A DNA stretch of 64,000 bases from NCBI GenBank assembly GCA_030544235.1, contig CM060463.1, forward strand, positions 33,439,920 to 33,503,919, written 5' to 3'. Positions 1-13,251 of the stretch are shown here, in pieces. Within the stretch, counting starts at the first letter, position 1. Each line of letters opens with the position of its first letter. The translations under genes were made by a program, and so were the position numbers. The DNA comes from Lepturacanthus savala (taxonomy: Eukaryota; Chordata; Actinopteri; Scombriformes; Trichiuridae). The notes under the pieces are model-generated. The model was given only the letters and a program-made list of their open reading frames with translations. It was not told where the DNA came from and searched no databases.

Positions 1-2552
1 ACACATCATACCACTTCGGAAAGCATCTTTTATCATACCTGAGCCCTTTATGATGAGATATTAGGTGGATCTGTTATTCTTAGATAGCAATAGAGCAGGT
101 TTGGGTTGAATAGAAAGTATTAGAAGAGAAAAACTTGGCAGAAAGGAGATTTTGACTTTTCATAAATCAGAGAAGTCACAAGCTTCCAGTCACATCAGCT
201 GGTAAAACTGGTATGACTGGAACTCTCTGCTCCATAAAAAATTAGTAAAGGATTACTTGCCCATTTATTTTATGCTATATTATAAAGGGATATTTAGGCC
301 TGGTCTAAAGTGACCAGATCCATACTGTGAAGTGTTCAGAATCTGAACAGTGAGGGTTAATAAAGCTGGTGTTCGTGTTTAATCTGTAAAACCTGTGACC
401 ATAACCCCACTCACAAAACGTTTAAGAAGGATAAAAGTGTCACTGCCAAAGCATTTGACTATAACTTCAACCATTTTTTTTCAAATATATGCTTTTGTTT
501 TCCCAAACACCATCAGACAACATGAATATGTGACTTTTCTGGACTGATATGGCTATGAAGGATTAAGGCTGCAGTGTATTTGCTGTGACTAAATTAAACC
601 CTTTTAATTCTAGCTCAATGACTTCATCTTGATTTATAGTTAAAGTGCAGGGTCAGTGTTAATTAACTGTCACCTCTCTGTAGTTATATATACCTTTTTG
701 TATAGGGATGGACCTTTTTCACAAACAACAGCATTGCCTAAACGAGTTTAAATAACCTACTGTACTTACAACTCACCCGTAAAATACCTATGAAACAGCA
801 CCAGGCTCAACAATATACATTTAACAAAAATTAAAACAACAGATGCACATTATTGATTAAGAATAGTTGTTTGTTCTATAAAACAATGTTCCCTGTTTTT
901 AAAAGCCCAAGGTGACACCATTGATTGTCTTTCTTTGTCCTGATCAACAGTCCACTACCTAAAGATATTCATTTTACAGCTTTTACTAAAGAAAACAGAA
1001 AATATTCACATTTGCGAAGGTGCAATCAGCAAATTTTGATGTACTATGATTAAAAATGATTAAACATTTATCAAAATTGTTAGAAGCTAATTGGTTAATC
1101 GAATAATCCTTGCAGCCCTAGAAATATCTTTTTCATATTTTTTTTCTCTCTGTATTCACACAATGATTTGACAGTTTTTGTTCCTCTGATTCTTTCACTG
1201 CATTGACCCCCCCCTTCCTCTCTTCAGACAGAGCAAAGCCAAGTCAGCACTGTGTGGGGCCAGTGTATTGTTGCACTCTCAGGAAAAAGGAGTCAATGCA
1301 ACCACCAACCTTTACTTTGTTTCCTTTTTTGTAAAAAAATAAAATAAAAAACACCAGCATTAGGCCTCTGTCTGCACGACATAGTTATTCTTGCCAAGGT
1401 CAGATCATTGATAATAATCATTTAACTTAAGGTCTCAAGTAACAACTTTACAATACAGACAACTAATATATGTACTTTAACAGAAAGATAAAGATAATCC
1501 TGTTCAGTAAATTCATATCCAACAGACAATTCTAGATGAGTATTTCCTTTTCTTTCAGTGTCAATTAGTTTAAAAATACTGAACATTTTAAAGCTGCGCA
1601 ATATATAAAATACCATATCGATCACAAGATATGAGACTGGATAACTAGATTTTGGATTTTGTAATATTGTGATATGGCGTAAGTGTTGTCTCTGTGATTT
1701 TTAAAGGCTGCACTATAGTAATATTCTGAATTTAGCAGTCTTTTCTTGCTTTTCCGTTTCAGGCTATAATTGGCAGGGCTGCACGATACACACACAAGAA
1801 GGAGGATATGCAAAATATTATGTAAACTGTTTATATAAACCGTCAGCTATTATATGGGCTTGGCAGGGCTACAAATAAGACTGGAAGTAAAAAAAAATCT
1901 GTTTACAATTTTTAATAATTTCGAAAACCTTACAGTTGAACTCTACAGGATGTGACACAGGTCCATTGTTGATGATTTTCAAGGAGATTTCAAGTAGGAT
2001 ATTGAGAAAATAATGTAATTTAAACCATTTGCCACTTAGCCTATTATGAAAATTTAACCCATTCATATGTTTGCTGTACATTTATTTTCATGTATCCTTT
2101 CAAGCCAATGTAACAACCACAAGATGGCAATCCTGCATCACATACAATGAGAGACTTATTTCATTCTTTTATATGGATGGATTTGGTCAGAAATATTGTG
2201 ATATTTGTTTTTGTCTGTATCGCTCAGCCCTTGAGTATTTGCTGAATCCTTCAAACAATTCAAGGCTAAGAAATGAGTCATAGTCTGGTTGCAATCTGCT
2301 GGGTCTGCACTTTTGGCACTTACTGTGCACTTTTCTTCTTCGTGTGACTCGTGATTGTCTGATTTTCTTATATTAATGCATATATATGTGTGTTCACTCT
2401 TTACCTACAGTAACGTGCACATGTGAGCTGAGATAACAAACATCAAGCTCAGACTTCTAACGATCACTTTCATGTGTCATATTAGGAGCTGCCCCAGTCA
2501 TCCCACCTGATCTGACCGCCATCATCATATCTACTGATCCTCACCTGCCAGC
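1..2552. other. Upstream spacer of smpd2, no gene seen
   Basis: AT-rich non-coding DNA; no exon with splice sites and recognisable protein was found on either strand. Around 1014-1122 there is a stretch ending in 'aatccttgcagccctag', the kind of end seen on hAT-type fish transposon relics. The smpd2 promoter should lie in the last several hundred bases, but I see no clear TATA box or CpG island there. Confidence 0.6.
1774..2232. mobile_element. Possible hAT-type MITE
   Basis: The left end reads 'cagggctgcacgatacac'; the right end read on the other strand is 'caagggctgagcgatacaga'. These form imperfect terminal inverted repeats about 460 bp apart. CAGGGCTG-type ends are typical of hAT-derived non-autonomous elements in fish. 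No transposase is encoded, and I could not identify a clean 8-bp target duplication, so the limits are approximate. Confidence 0.4.
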
Positions 2553-5500
2553 ATGGTCAACACAGACTCCATCAGGGTCCGGGTCTTCTCTCTGAACTGC
2601 TGGTTTGTAATATTTTTTTTTGTCTTGACACATGCTTGCAAAAACATTTTTTTTCATACTCAGTCTGTTATTTTGTGGGGTGGTTACCAGGGGGATCCGA
2701 TACCTCAGCAAACACTGTCCTCAACGCTATGCCATGATTGGAGATATGTTGTGCAGGGAAGAACATGATCTTGTTCTACTGCAAGAGGTACGTGAAAGAC
2801 TTCTTACAAACCTATCATTAACTATTTTTTTTTTTAGTTTTTCATGTATTCTGATGAAGACCCAATGACATATTATGCTTTTTTTGTATTTCTTGAATCC
2901 ATGTCTTTTTTCTGTTGTCCAATTCTATATATCAGATTCAGGCGTGAACATGCACAGGCATATTTAAGAAGTTAACTTTTTACCTAAAAATGGGAATAAG
3001 TACTGAAACCCTCTTACTCCTGCTACAGTTTATTTCATGGATTGTTAATGTTTTCTGCAGAGCCAGGGCATCTCTTAAAAAGACAGGAGATAAAACAGAC
3101 AGAAGCTCAACCATGGACCTACTGAAAGAATCATGCATGTTATGTCCCATTCAAGTCAATAATCCACCTGTTCCACCCATTCAAGTAGAAATTATATTAA
3201 TTGTGAAAAGATCCATTATACTTTTTTTCTCCTTCAGGTGTGGAGTGAAAAAGACTATCTGTCCTTGAAAAAGAAACTTGCATGTATTCATCCTCACTCA
3301 CATTACTTCAAAAGGTGAGAAGTTGACTTTATTCTCATCCCAAAGTTGCTGTGCAATCTTTTCTAAACCTCTTACCTGTATAGTACCTTTTAGTGTATGA
3401 TTAAAATTCATGAATAAGAGAAGTCGTATCTTCAAAAGGCCACCAAAGTGCTCAAGTGTCAGAAAAATGTAGTAATTGCATGGCATTGACCCATTTGAAA
3501 AGTTTAACTGAAGCCCAGGCACTACCTAAAGGATTAACATAGTGCTTGGCAGCATAATTCTTTCTTGATCTCTGTACTAAAGCACATGACTGAGATTAAT
3601 CAAAGGCCATAATCCTTTTTCTGCTTGCAGAAAATGTCAAGTCTTATAGATACATTCTCACATCTTCTGGAGATAATACATACTTACTGTAGTATAACGT
3701 AGATCTATGTGGAAGCCAGGGATAGGGCCTGTTTAATTAAAACAGTAATCACAATCAGCTGAAGCTGGAGTTTTGAGTGAAGCACAATATTCTGCTCATT
3801 TCCTGCTTTTTCTCTCATTATTCAGCGGAGTCATAGGCAGTGGACTGGCCATTTTCTCCAAACATAGAATCCAAGATACTTTTCTTTATCGCTACTCTCT
3901 AAATGGTTATCCATACATGGTAAGTCTGGAAGGGCATGAGGCACAGAAACAACTGTTTTTTTACTCCCACAATTACACACCAATGCTAAAGCATGCAAGT
4001 AAGCTTCTTTTTTTGCAGAAATTTAATCTGTATCTTGAAAAATAAAGGGGATGCAAGGAGTGTTTTGAAGATGAAAAGATGACAATGGATCAAAACAGAA
4101 GTTCAGCCACAAGATTAATAAATAGACATTTTCTCCTTCTCAGTAACCTACTTCAACATTTGATATGCACATGTTTGTTTCATGTTCAGGCTCATCATGG
4201 AGACTGGTTTGGTGGTAAAGCTGTTGGGATGGCCGTTGTAAACATCGGCAAGCTGACTGCAAATGTCTATGTCACTCATGTAGGTTTTTTTCCCATAACA
4301 ATATTTGTAATTTTTATATAAACATTTTTTATGTATGTTATATCTTATTGATCAGCTGTTGTCCCTGTGCATTGGATGTAGCTGCATGCAGAGTACTGCA
4401 GAGACAAGGACTCTTATCTACCTCACCGAGTAGTTCAGGCCTGGGAGCTGCAACAGTTTGTTCGGTACGACATCTTCACTTGTTAATTTTGCATACACAA
4501 AATGGCACAATTATTGACTATTATGCTGTATATTTCCATATTAGCAAAAACCAAATAGATCAGTGAAGTTTTATCCTGATGTTAAGATGTAAGTAGGTTA
4601 ATAATGTGTTTTTTTTTTTTTTCTGGTTTTTCAGTCACACCTCTGCAGGAGCAGATATCGTGGTTCTTGGTGGTGACCTCAACATGCATCCTCAGGACCT
4701 TGGCAACAGACTATTGAGGGCTTACACTGGACTCAAAGACTGTTATTTAGAGACTCCTAAGTTTGACGTATGTAGTGTTATTGTGACCCCCAATTTCAGG
4801 CTCATTAACATTAATGAGGCAGACACAAAACTTTGTTTTTTCTAGAGATCATGAGATTTAAAACTGTATTGAGATGATTTTTGGTACTTTAAGCCACAAA
4901 TATATCTTATGTTCATAAAAACTTTAAATAAAACCAAAGAAAATTGTGTAATATGGGACCATTGACAAATCTATTAGACAGCTTTGCAACAGCGTGTTGC
5001 TTAGTAAAGGGTTGCCATTGCACGTAGTTATGCTATTAAAATAAAAGCCAAATGTCAGAAATACAAATGATGTTTGATAATTTGTTGCAGGGATGTGAGG
5101 ATGGTCTGACTCTAATAGCAGACAACCCATTCATCATTAAAAAAGAACTTGGCCCGTTTGAAAAGGGAATCCGAATTGACTACATCCTGTTCAAGGTGGG
5201 TGAGAACCTTCTCTCGACACGCACATTGTTTATGTCTCATCAGCAACACTGTGGTCGTCTGGTTTTATAATACTACATATTTTAACCTTAAAAGTGCATT
5301 CATTTAAATTTTTTTTTCTTTTTACTTCTCAGGCTTCTTCCAAAATGGATGTCCATTGTGATTCAATGTCCACCACCAAAGGCTCTGTCCCCGACCATCC
5401 TTTCCCCTACTCTGACCATGAGGCTCTGACTGCTGAACTGAGACTTGACCCACGTACTCCAACTGATACTGAAAGTGATGGGAAGTCAAAGGATCAGGAC

Positions 5501-7089
5501 TGTGCTGCAGGTATTTTTACAACATAAAGGCAGAACAGATGATTGTTTTTATTACCTTAGAATGAGAAATGTTTAGATGAATGGAGAGTAGGTCACCCCC
5601 TGCAGAGCTGTGTTATAAATATAAATAGCATAGGGGTAATGTTATGTAAATGAATAAAATAATCAAAGAAATATAACAGTAAACTATATAAGATAGATAA
5701 TTAATTTAAAAATTATATATCTATGTATCAATTTTAAATGTGATACATAGATATATAGTAAATATGTACATAGATGACTAATAATCCAATTTCATCTGCA
5801 TGCAAGGGCTGCCAGGCAACAGAGAATTTATGAATTGACCCTTTAATAGTATGTTGTATTTTTTTCAGTTGAATATAACGTGACCTCATTCACCCAGTGT
5901 CCATATACAGGAGGTTACACATCCTTCCATTTTTGCAATACCATTCTTCTCACCAAGAGTACAGAAGGCTATCATATTGGTTTGTGGTTTAGTCAATCTG
6001 GCATCACAGAGAGCCACTCTGGAGAGAGCAGTAAATGGACACAGAGTGTTAAAGATGGGTTCCCAAAATTTACTCAGCTTTGGGCAGGTTCCTATTAATG
6101 CAGTTTAGATGCCAAACAATGCAAAACGTTTGTCAGTCACCATGTCGTGGTTCATGACAGTTTTACTGACACAGCTACTGCTACAACAATGAAAACTGCT
6201 GGACGATGCATTTCTGGGGGTGTTCTTTGAAGCGTTCTTTGAGGCGCTAAAAAAAATTGACCGCATTCAGACCACATTAGAGTGTGTGCAGTGCAGAGCC
6301 AGTAGCATCGTGGAAGTGTATGTGTCCCGCTTACCATCCCCACACAAAATTTGAAAAAATTCTATTCTCAAGTTGCAGCGTGGGGGAGGTGCAGCCCCAC
6401 AATGAATGTGTATGCGGTATGAATGGTCTGTTAATGTATTCTAAACAAAAACGGACCAAAACCGTGCCTGCATCACGCATGCACAAGGGCATAAGGGTGC
6501 TATAGATAGTGACTAAACTTCATTTACATGAAATAAATGTTGCTTTTGGGGCAAATATTGTTATGCGATTCATTGACAATTAATTTAAAGCTTGTATAAA
6601 ACACTAAAGTTCCCCTGGATTTTTGAGTCCGTCTTTCTCTTTCTTTCTCTCTCATGTCTCTGGGGTAAAGGTGCAGAGTTGGTCGACATCCTGACAGAGG
6701 CCCGTACAGAAGTCAAAGTGGGTTTGCACTGTGCGGAGAGGATGCGCTACACAGCGACACGCACTGGCGTGATGGGGTTGGCTCTGCTCATCCTGGAGCT
6801 GACCATCGCCGCTGTGCCCTGGCTGGCTCTGGGAGCAGAGCAGCCTTTCCCCCGCACCTCCTTCTACCTGCTGGCTGCACTGTGCTTCACCATCCTGCTT
6901 ACTACCTTCCTGCTGTATATCTTCTACACCATGGAGCTGAAATCCCTGCAGGGCGCAGAGGACCAGATGAGGCTGGCTATAGGCAGCCTGCAAGAGAAGC
7001 TGCGAGGCTTCCCCCTGGCTCAGCCCCACAATGCCCATCGGAGGTCCCCGGAGGGTCAGGAGCCCAGTGCCTTCCACCCAGAGGAATAA
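2553..7089 (+). CDS. smpd2: Neutral sphingomyelinase (sphingomyelin phosphodiesterase 2)
   Basis: Membrane enzyme that hydrolyses sphingomyelin to ceramide and phosphocholine with Mg2+. Coding exons: 2553-2602, 2691-2787, 3238-3314, 3826-3919, 4190-4279, 4382-4464, 4635-4767, 5091-5195, 5333-5510, 6671-7089. All introns are GT/AG, phases agree, and the sum is 1326 nt, giving 441 residues (human SMPD2 has 423). The DNase I-like fold motifs are intact: N15 in 'FSLNCW', E49 in 'LLQE' (Mg2+ ligand), D178/N180 in 'GGDLNMHP', and D271/H272 in 'YSDHEAL'. The last exon adds two membrane spans (about residues 335-357 and 367-391), matching the family's C-terminal hairpin. The start lies in the context 'gccagcATGg' and matches the family N-terminus. 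Paralogue status (a or b copy) cannot be told here. Confidence 0.95.
4801..4965. repeat. Dispersed repeat carrying an empty TTAA site
   Basis: Intronic in smpd2. It resembles 38190-38199 plus 38736-38890: both share 'gaggcagacacaa'-like, 'tctagag', 'gagatgatttttggtac' and 'aaaactttaaataaaacc' blocks in the same order. Here the TTAA at 4811-4814 is unoccupied, while at 38.2 kb a 536-bp element sits at that point. Confidence 0.65.
5715..5756. repeat. Perfect 16-bp inverted repeat, 10-nt loop
   Basis: Arms 'atatatctatgtatca' (5715-5730) and its exact reverse complement (5741-5756) flank a 10-nt spacer in smpd2 intron 9. It is very AT-rich, and could be the core of a small palindromic transposon or a chance AT hairpin. 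Confidence 0.75.
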
Positions 7090-7360
7090 CGCAGGTGCCA
7101 GCCAAATTTAGTGAAATGACAACTTTTTGAAGATTGAAGGAGTAATTGCTTCTTTGAATGTGTTTTCTGCTTTTGAGATTTAGATTTGTACTGCAGGATA
7201 AGTCATATTTGAAGGACATTTCTGGAAGTAGTGCAGGACACATGCTTTGAAATTTTTTATACTTTTTATATACTAGTCTTTAACCTTTTATGATCCCTAG
7301 TTATCAGTCTACTGTATGCTCCTCTGCACATATGCTTCCTATCACACAGTGAGAAAGAAA

Positions 7361-8113
7361 GTTGTGTTCAAAATAATAGCAAAGTGATTAAAAACTTCCC
7401 TATACTAATTGTTATTTCGATGCATTGGGAACACTGCATTTTATATCCTAAATCAAAATGTGAAGAAAAATGTGTCAATCTTTTAATTACTTTACAGAAA
7501 ATTAATAAAAATTAATAGGGAGCATGGATCAGTTTGCCTATATCAAAATACCTGAACAGGTCATGTTGCCTTATGCTGAAGAGGAAATATGCTTGAAATG
7601 TGAATTTCAATAAGACAATGACACCAAACACACCAGTAAATGGCCAGCATCTTGGTTCCAGACCAACAAGTTCTGTAGTGGCCAACCCAATCCCTGAACC
7701 TTAATCCCATTGAAAATGTGTGGGCTGACAAAACCAAGAAATGCAGAGGAATTGTGATGCTGGAACACCTGTTCATAGGTGCCAGAAGTCAACTCCATGC
7801 AATGTGAAACAGTTCTCAGTAACCATAGTTATATAACTAATTTGACTTTAGTGATTTGAGTGTTTTTCAGTTCATACAGTCAATATTTTAGTTTGTAAAG
7901 AAAAACGCAGACACTGTGATTTCTTTGAAAGACCTAGTATACATTTTACTTCATTTTCTGCAAAATTATTCAAAAATTGACACATTTTTCTTCACGATTT
8001 GATTTGATTTAGCATGTAAAATGCAGTGTTCCAAATGAGATGAAATAAAAGTTATCATTAGGGTTTTGGCATTACTCATGTTTTAAACACACTGCAATTA
8101 TATTGAACACAAC
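7361..8113 (+). mobile_element. Decayed Tc1/mariner-type element with long TIRs
   Basis: The left end (7361-7477, starting 'gttgtgttcaaaataatag') is the inverted counterpart of the right end (7978-8113, ending 'attgaacacaac'); further in, 'aacactgcattttatat' pairs with 'taaaatgcagtgtt'. Between them is a broken transposase remnant on the + strand: 'DNDTKHTSKW' near 7612 and 'NPIENVW' near 7707. These are the regions of the second catalytic Asp and the Glu of the Tc1 DD34E triad. Stops and frameshifts make it inactive, and most of the N-terminal part is missing. It lies just after smpd2 and contains AATAAA motifs (7504, 8044) that smpd2 could use for polyadenylation. Confidence 0.8.
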
Positions 8114-8825
8114 TGTACATCTGTGCTACTGCTGTGTTTTAAGTCCTAATTGTGAGCATTTGTGTTTTATAAGCCTCAGGTCTGACTCGCATTCCATCCA
8201 TCAGATAGTTTCAGTGGGACCAGTTCTTTCTGTTTTAGATTTTTTTCGTCTATTTTGGGGAATTCGCTGCAGTGGAGAGTCCACAGCACAATCATAGTGG
8301 GTCCAGATTGTGTTTGCATATTAACTTTACTTAAATATGTACAGAAATCTCCACTGTACAGAGGATATAGACTCCCTGTAGGTTTACATTTCGGTTAGTA
8401 AAATTTTTTTCTGCAGGACAGATTGCTGAGAGCTTCCAGTAGCACTTGAAGGCAACATCCTCAAGCTCCAGTTTAGACTTCTATCTAAACTGCATACCTT
8501 AGAAAAATGGCAAATGTCTCCTGTATCTGCACATCTTTTTTTTCTCACTTTCACTGTCTTGCGCTGAAAAAAGAATTTTATGTCAAAGAGACAATCCACT
8601 ACTTTCCACAAAGTCAAGTAGTGCGGATGCTCTGAAAATGTGTCATGTAAACTCTTAACTTAAATTTTCAAAAGTATCTGACTCTGGGATATTAACAGTG
8701 TATGCAAGCGGGACAATATGTTGGGAAGAATTTGATCCGACCATTGAAATGTGGTTGTATCATAACAAATCTGGAGAGTTACAGTTATTATAAAGAGCGA
8801 GTTAGAGGCTAATAAGATTAGATAC

Positions 8826-8885
8826 ATTAGATTAGTTAAGACTTTATTGATCCCCTTGGGAGTTTCCCAAAGGGAAATTGAACAC
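8826..8885. repeat. Retroposon tail ('actttattgatcccc' type)
   Basis: The block 'gactttattgatcccctt' followed by 'agggaaattgaa' is the common 3' end shared by many fish LINE/SINE copies. Only the tail is visible, so the family is not assigned. Confidence 0.5.
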
Positions 8886-10221
8886 ACAAGCACTGTTAAA
8901 ACTTAAAGACACACAAAACATAATAGCAATATGTAAAAAAAAAAAAAACACTCTACCCAACCCCAACATAGAAAATATAAAATATATATGGAATAATAAT
9001 GTCACCTTATGTGGAAGACCATTTACAATGACAGGTAAATGGAGTGATATTATTGATTCAAACTACAGTAAAAATGTTGGCATATATATTTAATTAATTA
9101 AACAACATGCCCAGAAATGTGATCTAAAAGTATTCAAAATGCATTTTTTTTATTCAGATGTACTTTATTTTGTTTGGATGAATTAGTTTCATAAAGAATC
9201 ATGTATGATGGAAAATTAAAACCTAATATATATTTAGTGTGTAGTGCACTTAGTTGATTAACCTGATAATCCACTTCCTTTATTTACTAAGTATTATTTT
9301 TTAGGCATTTTGCCTTTTTATTCGAGGGTCAGTGCAGTGTGACAGGAAACAAGGGAACAGAAAGGTTATCCATGCAACAAAGGTCCCATGACCGGGACTC
9401 AAACCAGAGGTGTTGTGGTTTTCGTGTTTTCCTGAGCAGTATGGAGAAATATGCAATTTGATTTATGTCATTTCCAAGTCCAAGTTATCTCCCTACTTGA
9501 TTTTCTAAAATATAAAATTCTGAATTTCTGTTTAAATTTCCCAAAAGATTTCACAACCAAATTAGGTGGAAAGAAAATTCTACAATATATGAATTGTGCA
9601 TAGTGTCACAAATAAACAATTATGAGGAATACAGAAGAGTAAACTGACTATACTTTCTGCTTAAATAAACTGCAAAACATACAAGCTAACTGCTTTCAAC
9701 AATTTTTGCTACCCATCTATAAACTTAAAAAAAAACATGGTGGAAACAATAATTTAATCACATTTTTTTCAGTATGTAAAGCGAAAATGGCCAGTTATCT
9801 GTACTCCGATGTCAATATGGTCTGAAAAAAACTGCAGAGAAGTCTGTGAATTTGAGTCTGGAAAAGTGCGGAATGTTTAAATGGATAATGTGTAGGAACA
9901 CTGTGTTAGAGATTAACCACCAGGAGACTGGAGGAATCCTTTTTTTAATGGGAAATGACTACCTGTAATGTTGCATATTCAAAGTTCCATTGACTCCACT
10001 AGAGCCAAATGATGACTGTACATCTTTAAATGTATTCTTGACTCACAGTCAGTGTTGGGAAAATACTTAGTAGTTTCTAATTGTATGAAGGTTCGTATAT
10101 TTTGAGATGATACCTGATGTTCATTCCAATTGAAGATTGTGATGGGCATGATTATGAAACCAATAATAAAGAATGTACCCATGAGATTTTTGACTAAGAT
10201 ATGTGAAACATATTTGATGTA

Positions 10222-10530
10222 TTTGGGTTAGTGACAAAACTGTCATGTGGTGTAACCTTAAAAACTTGACACTCTTAAAAATGCTTTTATAGATTAAAAA
10301 CACATGCTATCAACAAGTTTTATATTCTTGGTGGATTATATATTTGAAATGTTTTTCTTTTTCCATTACACTTTGACATTCTTCAAAAAAATCACACAAA
10401 ATCATGATTTTTGTAGTTAAGTTAACAAGGAACAAACATGAGCACAAAATGTACAGTTTGAGAGATCTGATAAATGATTCTTAAAACTGTAAAACTATTT
10501 TCACTTGACCTTCTCATCTTGCCAAACATT
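10222..10530. repeat. Dispersed MITE family A, copy 1
   Basis: Contains 'gggttagtgacaaaactg', 'tggtgtaacctta', 'acatgctatcaacaag', 'acactttgacatt' and 'cttgccaaacattgta', the same ordered blocks as copies near 16.2, 19.1, 24.4-25.1, 28.1 and 31.1 kb. The right end is not clear. Confidence 0.55.
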
Positions 10531-13029
10531 GTATCAAGTATTCTGTTAGAGATTCACTCGTTCACCACTAGAGAGCAATCGAAGCACACCTACCTGATGC
10601 GTTTCCTGAATGAAAAGAGCTTATGTTACCACCAAACTGGCAATGCAACACAAGTTGCCAAATACACCTGTGTGCAATAGCACCTACTGTGTAGGTGTGG
10701 AACATTTTTCAGTTGTTCCCAGTGCAATTAAGGATAATCCTTTAATTCATACTAATTCATTTTTTTAGAAACCATAATATGCAGTGCTGTTCAAACAAAA
10801 AAAAGAAAATATTGTGGCTTTGTTACATGGATTTCAGATTGTATTAAACAATCTCCAAGTGTATTAAATAAATATGCTGTGTGCAAAATAGTCCCTAGTA
10901 CCCTACCCCTAGATGTATAGCTTGAAGCAAGTGTGTAAGAACTGTGTTCTTCAAAAAGCAGCAACTGAATTTATTCAGAAGTAATGAGATAATGAACAGT
11001 TTAACAGGAGAAACTCATAAAGAAAATTCTGCAGTTTCTAATAAGAAAGGTCACCAGCAAACTGTTTAAAAATAATTCTAAAAGTATGGATATGCCACAC
11101 TTTTTTTTGTTTCTGGAAACAAATGACCTTTCCCCCCCTAAGTTACATAATATTCACAATATAAATATAATATATTAATTATTGCTCAACTTATCCTCTC
11201 TTATTGTTCTGCTAAAAGGGGTAAAAAGGAACTAATTCATTCATGTTTCTTACTAAAGATCTACTTTTAAAGTACTTTCTTAGTATTTCCATTTTATGGT
11301 GATTTTTACTTCTACTCCACTACTTTTATTTCATACCCAATTATTTATCAGACATGATAACTTTACAAAATGCAATGAATTGTATGTTAAACCAATAGTT
11401 CAGAATCTTTTTTGACTCATGACCCCTTTCAAGAAGCAGTGTGCAGTGGGTACCTTCATTTACACACATTTTAGTGTAGTATTTTGATTATCCTTCTTTA
11501 AAGGGGGCTCGACCCCTAAATTGGGAACCACAGGAATGAATTATCAAAATGCAAAAATCCAAAACAAGTTCACCTCAACCAATTCAATAATAACATGAAT
11601 TAAAATATTCACAGGATATTTAACTGTAGAATTTTTAATTTTACTTTTTACCCTTTTAGTAGCCATTTATCTGATTCTATACTTCTACTTAAGTTGCATT
11701 TTGAACATGGAAGGATGAGTGATTGGATTCAGGATCAGAGCCTCTGTCTGAAGTGGCTGTTAACATGTCTATTTGAAATACCACAGAGCTGCGTTCAGTG
11801 TAGTGGAGACATCCTGATCCCTTAATGTCTTTTAATATGGAATATCTGCCACCCAAAACATTCCTGGCTGCATACTGATACTGCTGCAATAACATTTCAT
11901 TAAAATGCTCTCCGGAAATAGAACTTGCATCTCACTGTAACCAGTGTCAGTGAAAGGGGTCAGACAGCCTCCCTTTGTCTCCATTGTTACCTGAATACTG
12001 AGTTTCAGGTGCCCTTTTTAAACAGACAGCAGTAGTTTCTCATAGTTCAGATTCACTGGTTTTATGTCATAGAAGAAGTCAGGAAACAGTCGACTGACAC
12101 AGCTGACATTTATCTGTCTTCCAACCATTTCAATGTCTGTCTCTGCTCAGTGACCCATATCTCACAACATGACACATCACGACAGCACTTTATCTCCATG
12201 ACTAGATCAGACCTGTCAGAAATTGGAAAAAAAAATATTCAGCATTTTGTTTAAATTAGTTCATAATCAATCAGAATATGACTTACTGCTTATTTTTGAT
12301 CTCAGACTGAGTGTAGGGAGTGTTGTTTTTATACTTTTAAGGATTTGAAGACTTCTTTCATGATAATATACAGTATTATGTAAATTATTATTAGCACAAC
12401 TGGCACATTTATATAATAACTGTGTAAAACACATTATATTTAATAAACTTGCACATTATGAAGGAAATTTTAATTTTAAAGATCTAAAAAAATAAAATTA
12501 CAATAATTTAATAAATATAATAGTGATAAGAAGAACATCAACAATAGTAAAAAATCATTTATCTAAATTAAAATAAGTAATATATTAGAAACATACATAA
12601 CTTAATTACTCATATTAATAAATATTCTAAATATTTATTATATCCATATTTTTCAAAAATTGTGTGCATATACAATATTTATAAATACAATAAATGCTAA
12701 TGCATTTATTATTAATATAATAATAGTAATAATTATAAAAATATTACATACTTATTATGTAAATTATTATGTACTACATGTGAATAATCTACATGTAATA
12801 CATAGTAGAATAAAAAGTATGATATTGTATACAGAAATTAAATGACATGGAATATGGAAGTAAATTTGCTATTTGATTTTGAGCAAGAATAAGAGAACTA
12901 TTTTAACCAGCTGCACATTTCAGAACATTCTGGGAATTAAGGCCATTTCATGAACTAGGCTACTATCTGTCAACAGAAGCTACACAAGTGCAAAGAGTGA
13001 GAGTTGTTTCCACACAGCAGCCGAGTGAC

Positions 13030-13251
13030 AGCTCATTATTGTATGTGCGCATATGTAGGTGTGTGTGGGTGTGTGTGTACACGTGAGTGTGTGTGGGTGG
13101 GTGCGGTCAAACCGTGCAGGGCAGGGCGGGGCAGGCCAAGGTGCGCTTTTATTAGACCTCACACATCCCCGCCACTCCGCCGCTGACTGGCTGCTCACTC
13201 CCGGCTGCCGCTGGATGTTGTGGAACTTTTGCGCACATTTTGAAAAAAAAA
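13030..13251 (+). promoter_or_regulatory. GC-rich pkp1 promoter / 5' leader region
   Basis: A GT-rich tract (about 13056-13100) is followed by a GC-rich stretch with a GC box ('gggcggggc' near 13125), directly before the pkp1 start. CpG-containing sequence continues through exon 1 to about 13440, in contrast to the AT-rich flanks. I cannot place the transcription start exactly. Confidence 0.5.

Larger units (their letters stand above)
8114..13029. other. Spacer between smpd2 and pkp1, no gene seen
   Basis: AT-rich DNA, extreme at 12400-12850. It holds a LINE/SINE-like tail at 8826-8885, a dispersed MITE copy near 10222-10530, and short homopolymer runs. No exon-like open frame with splice sites and family similarity was found. 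Confidence 0.6.

Noticed and set aside
6592..6670. Alternative upstream start for the last smpd2 exon
   Set aside because: The open frame extends into the intron; the acceptor before 6671 gives the phase needed to join exon 9.
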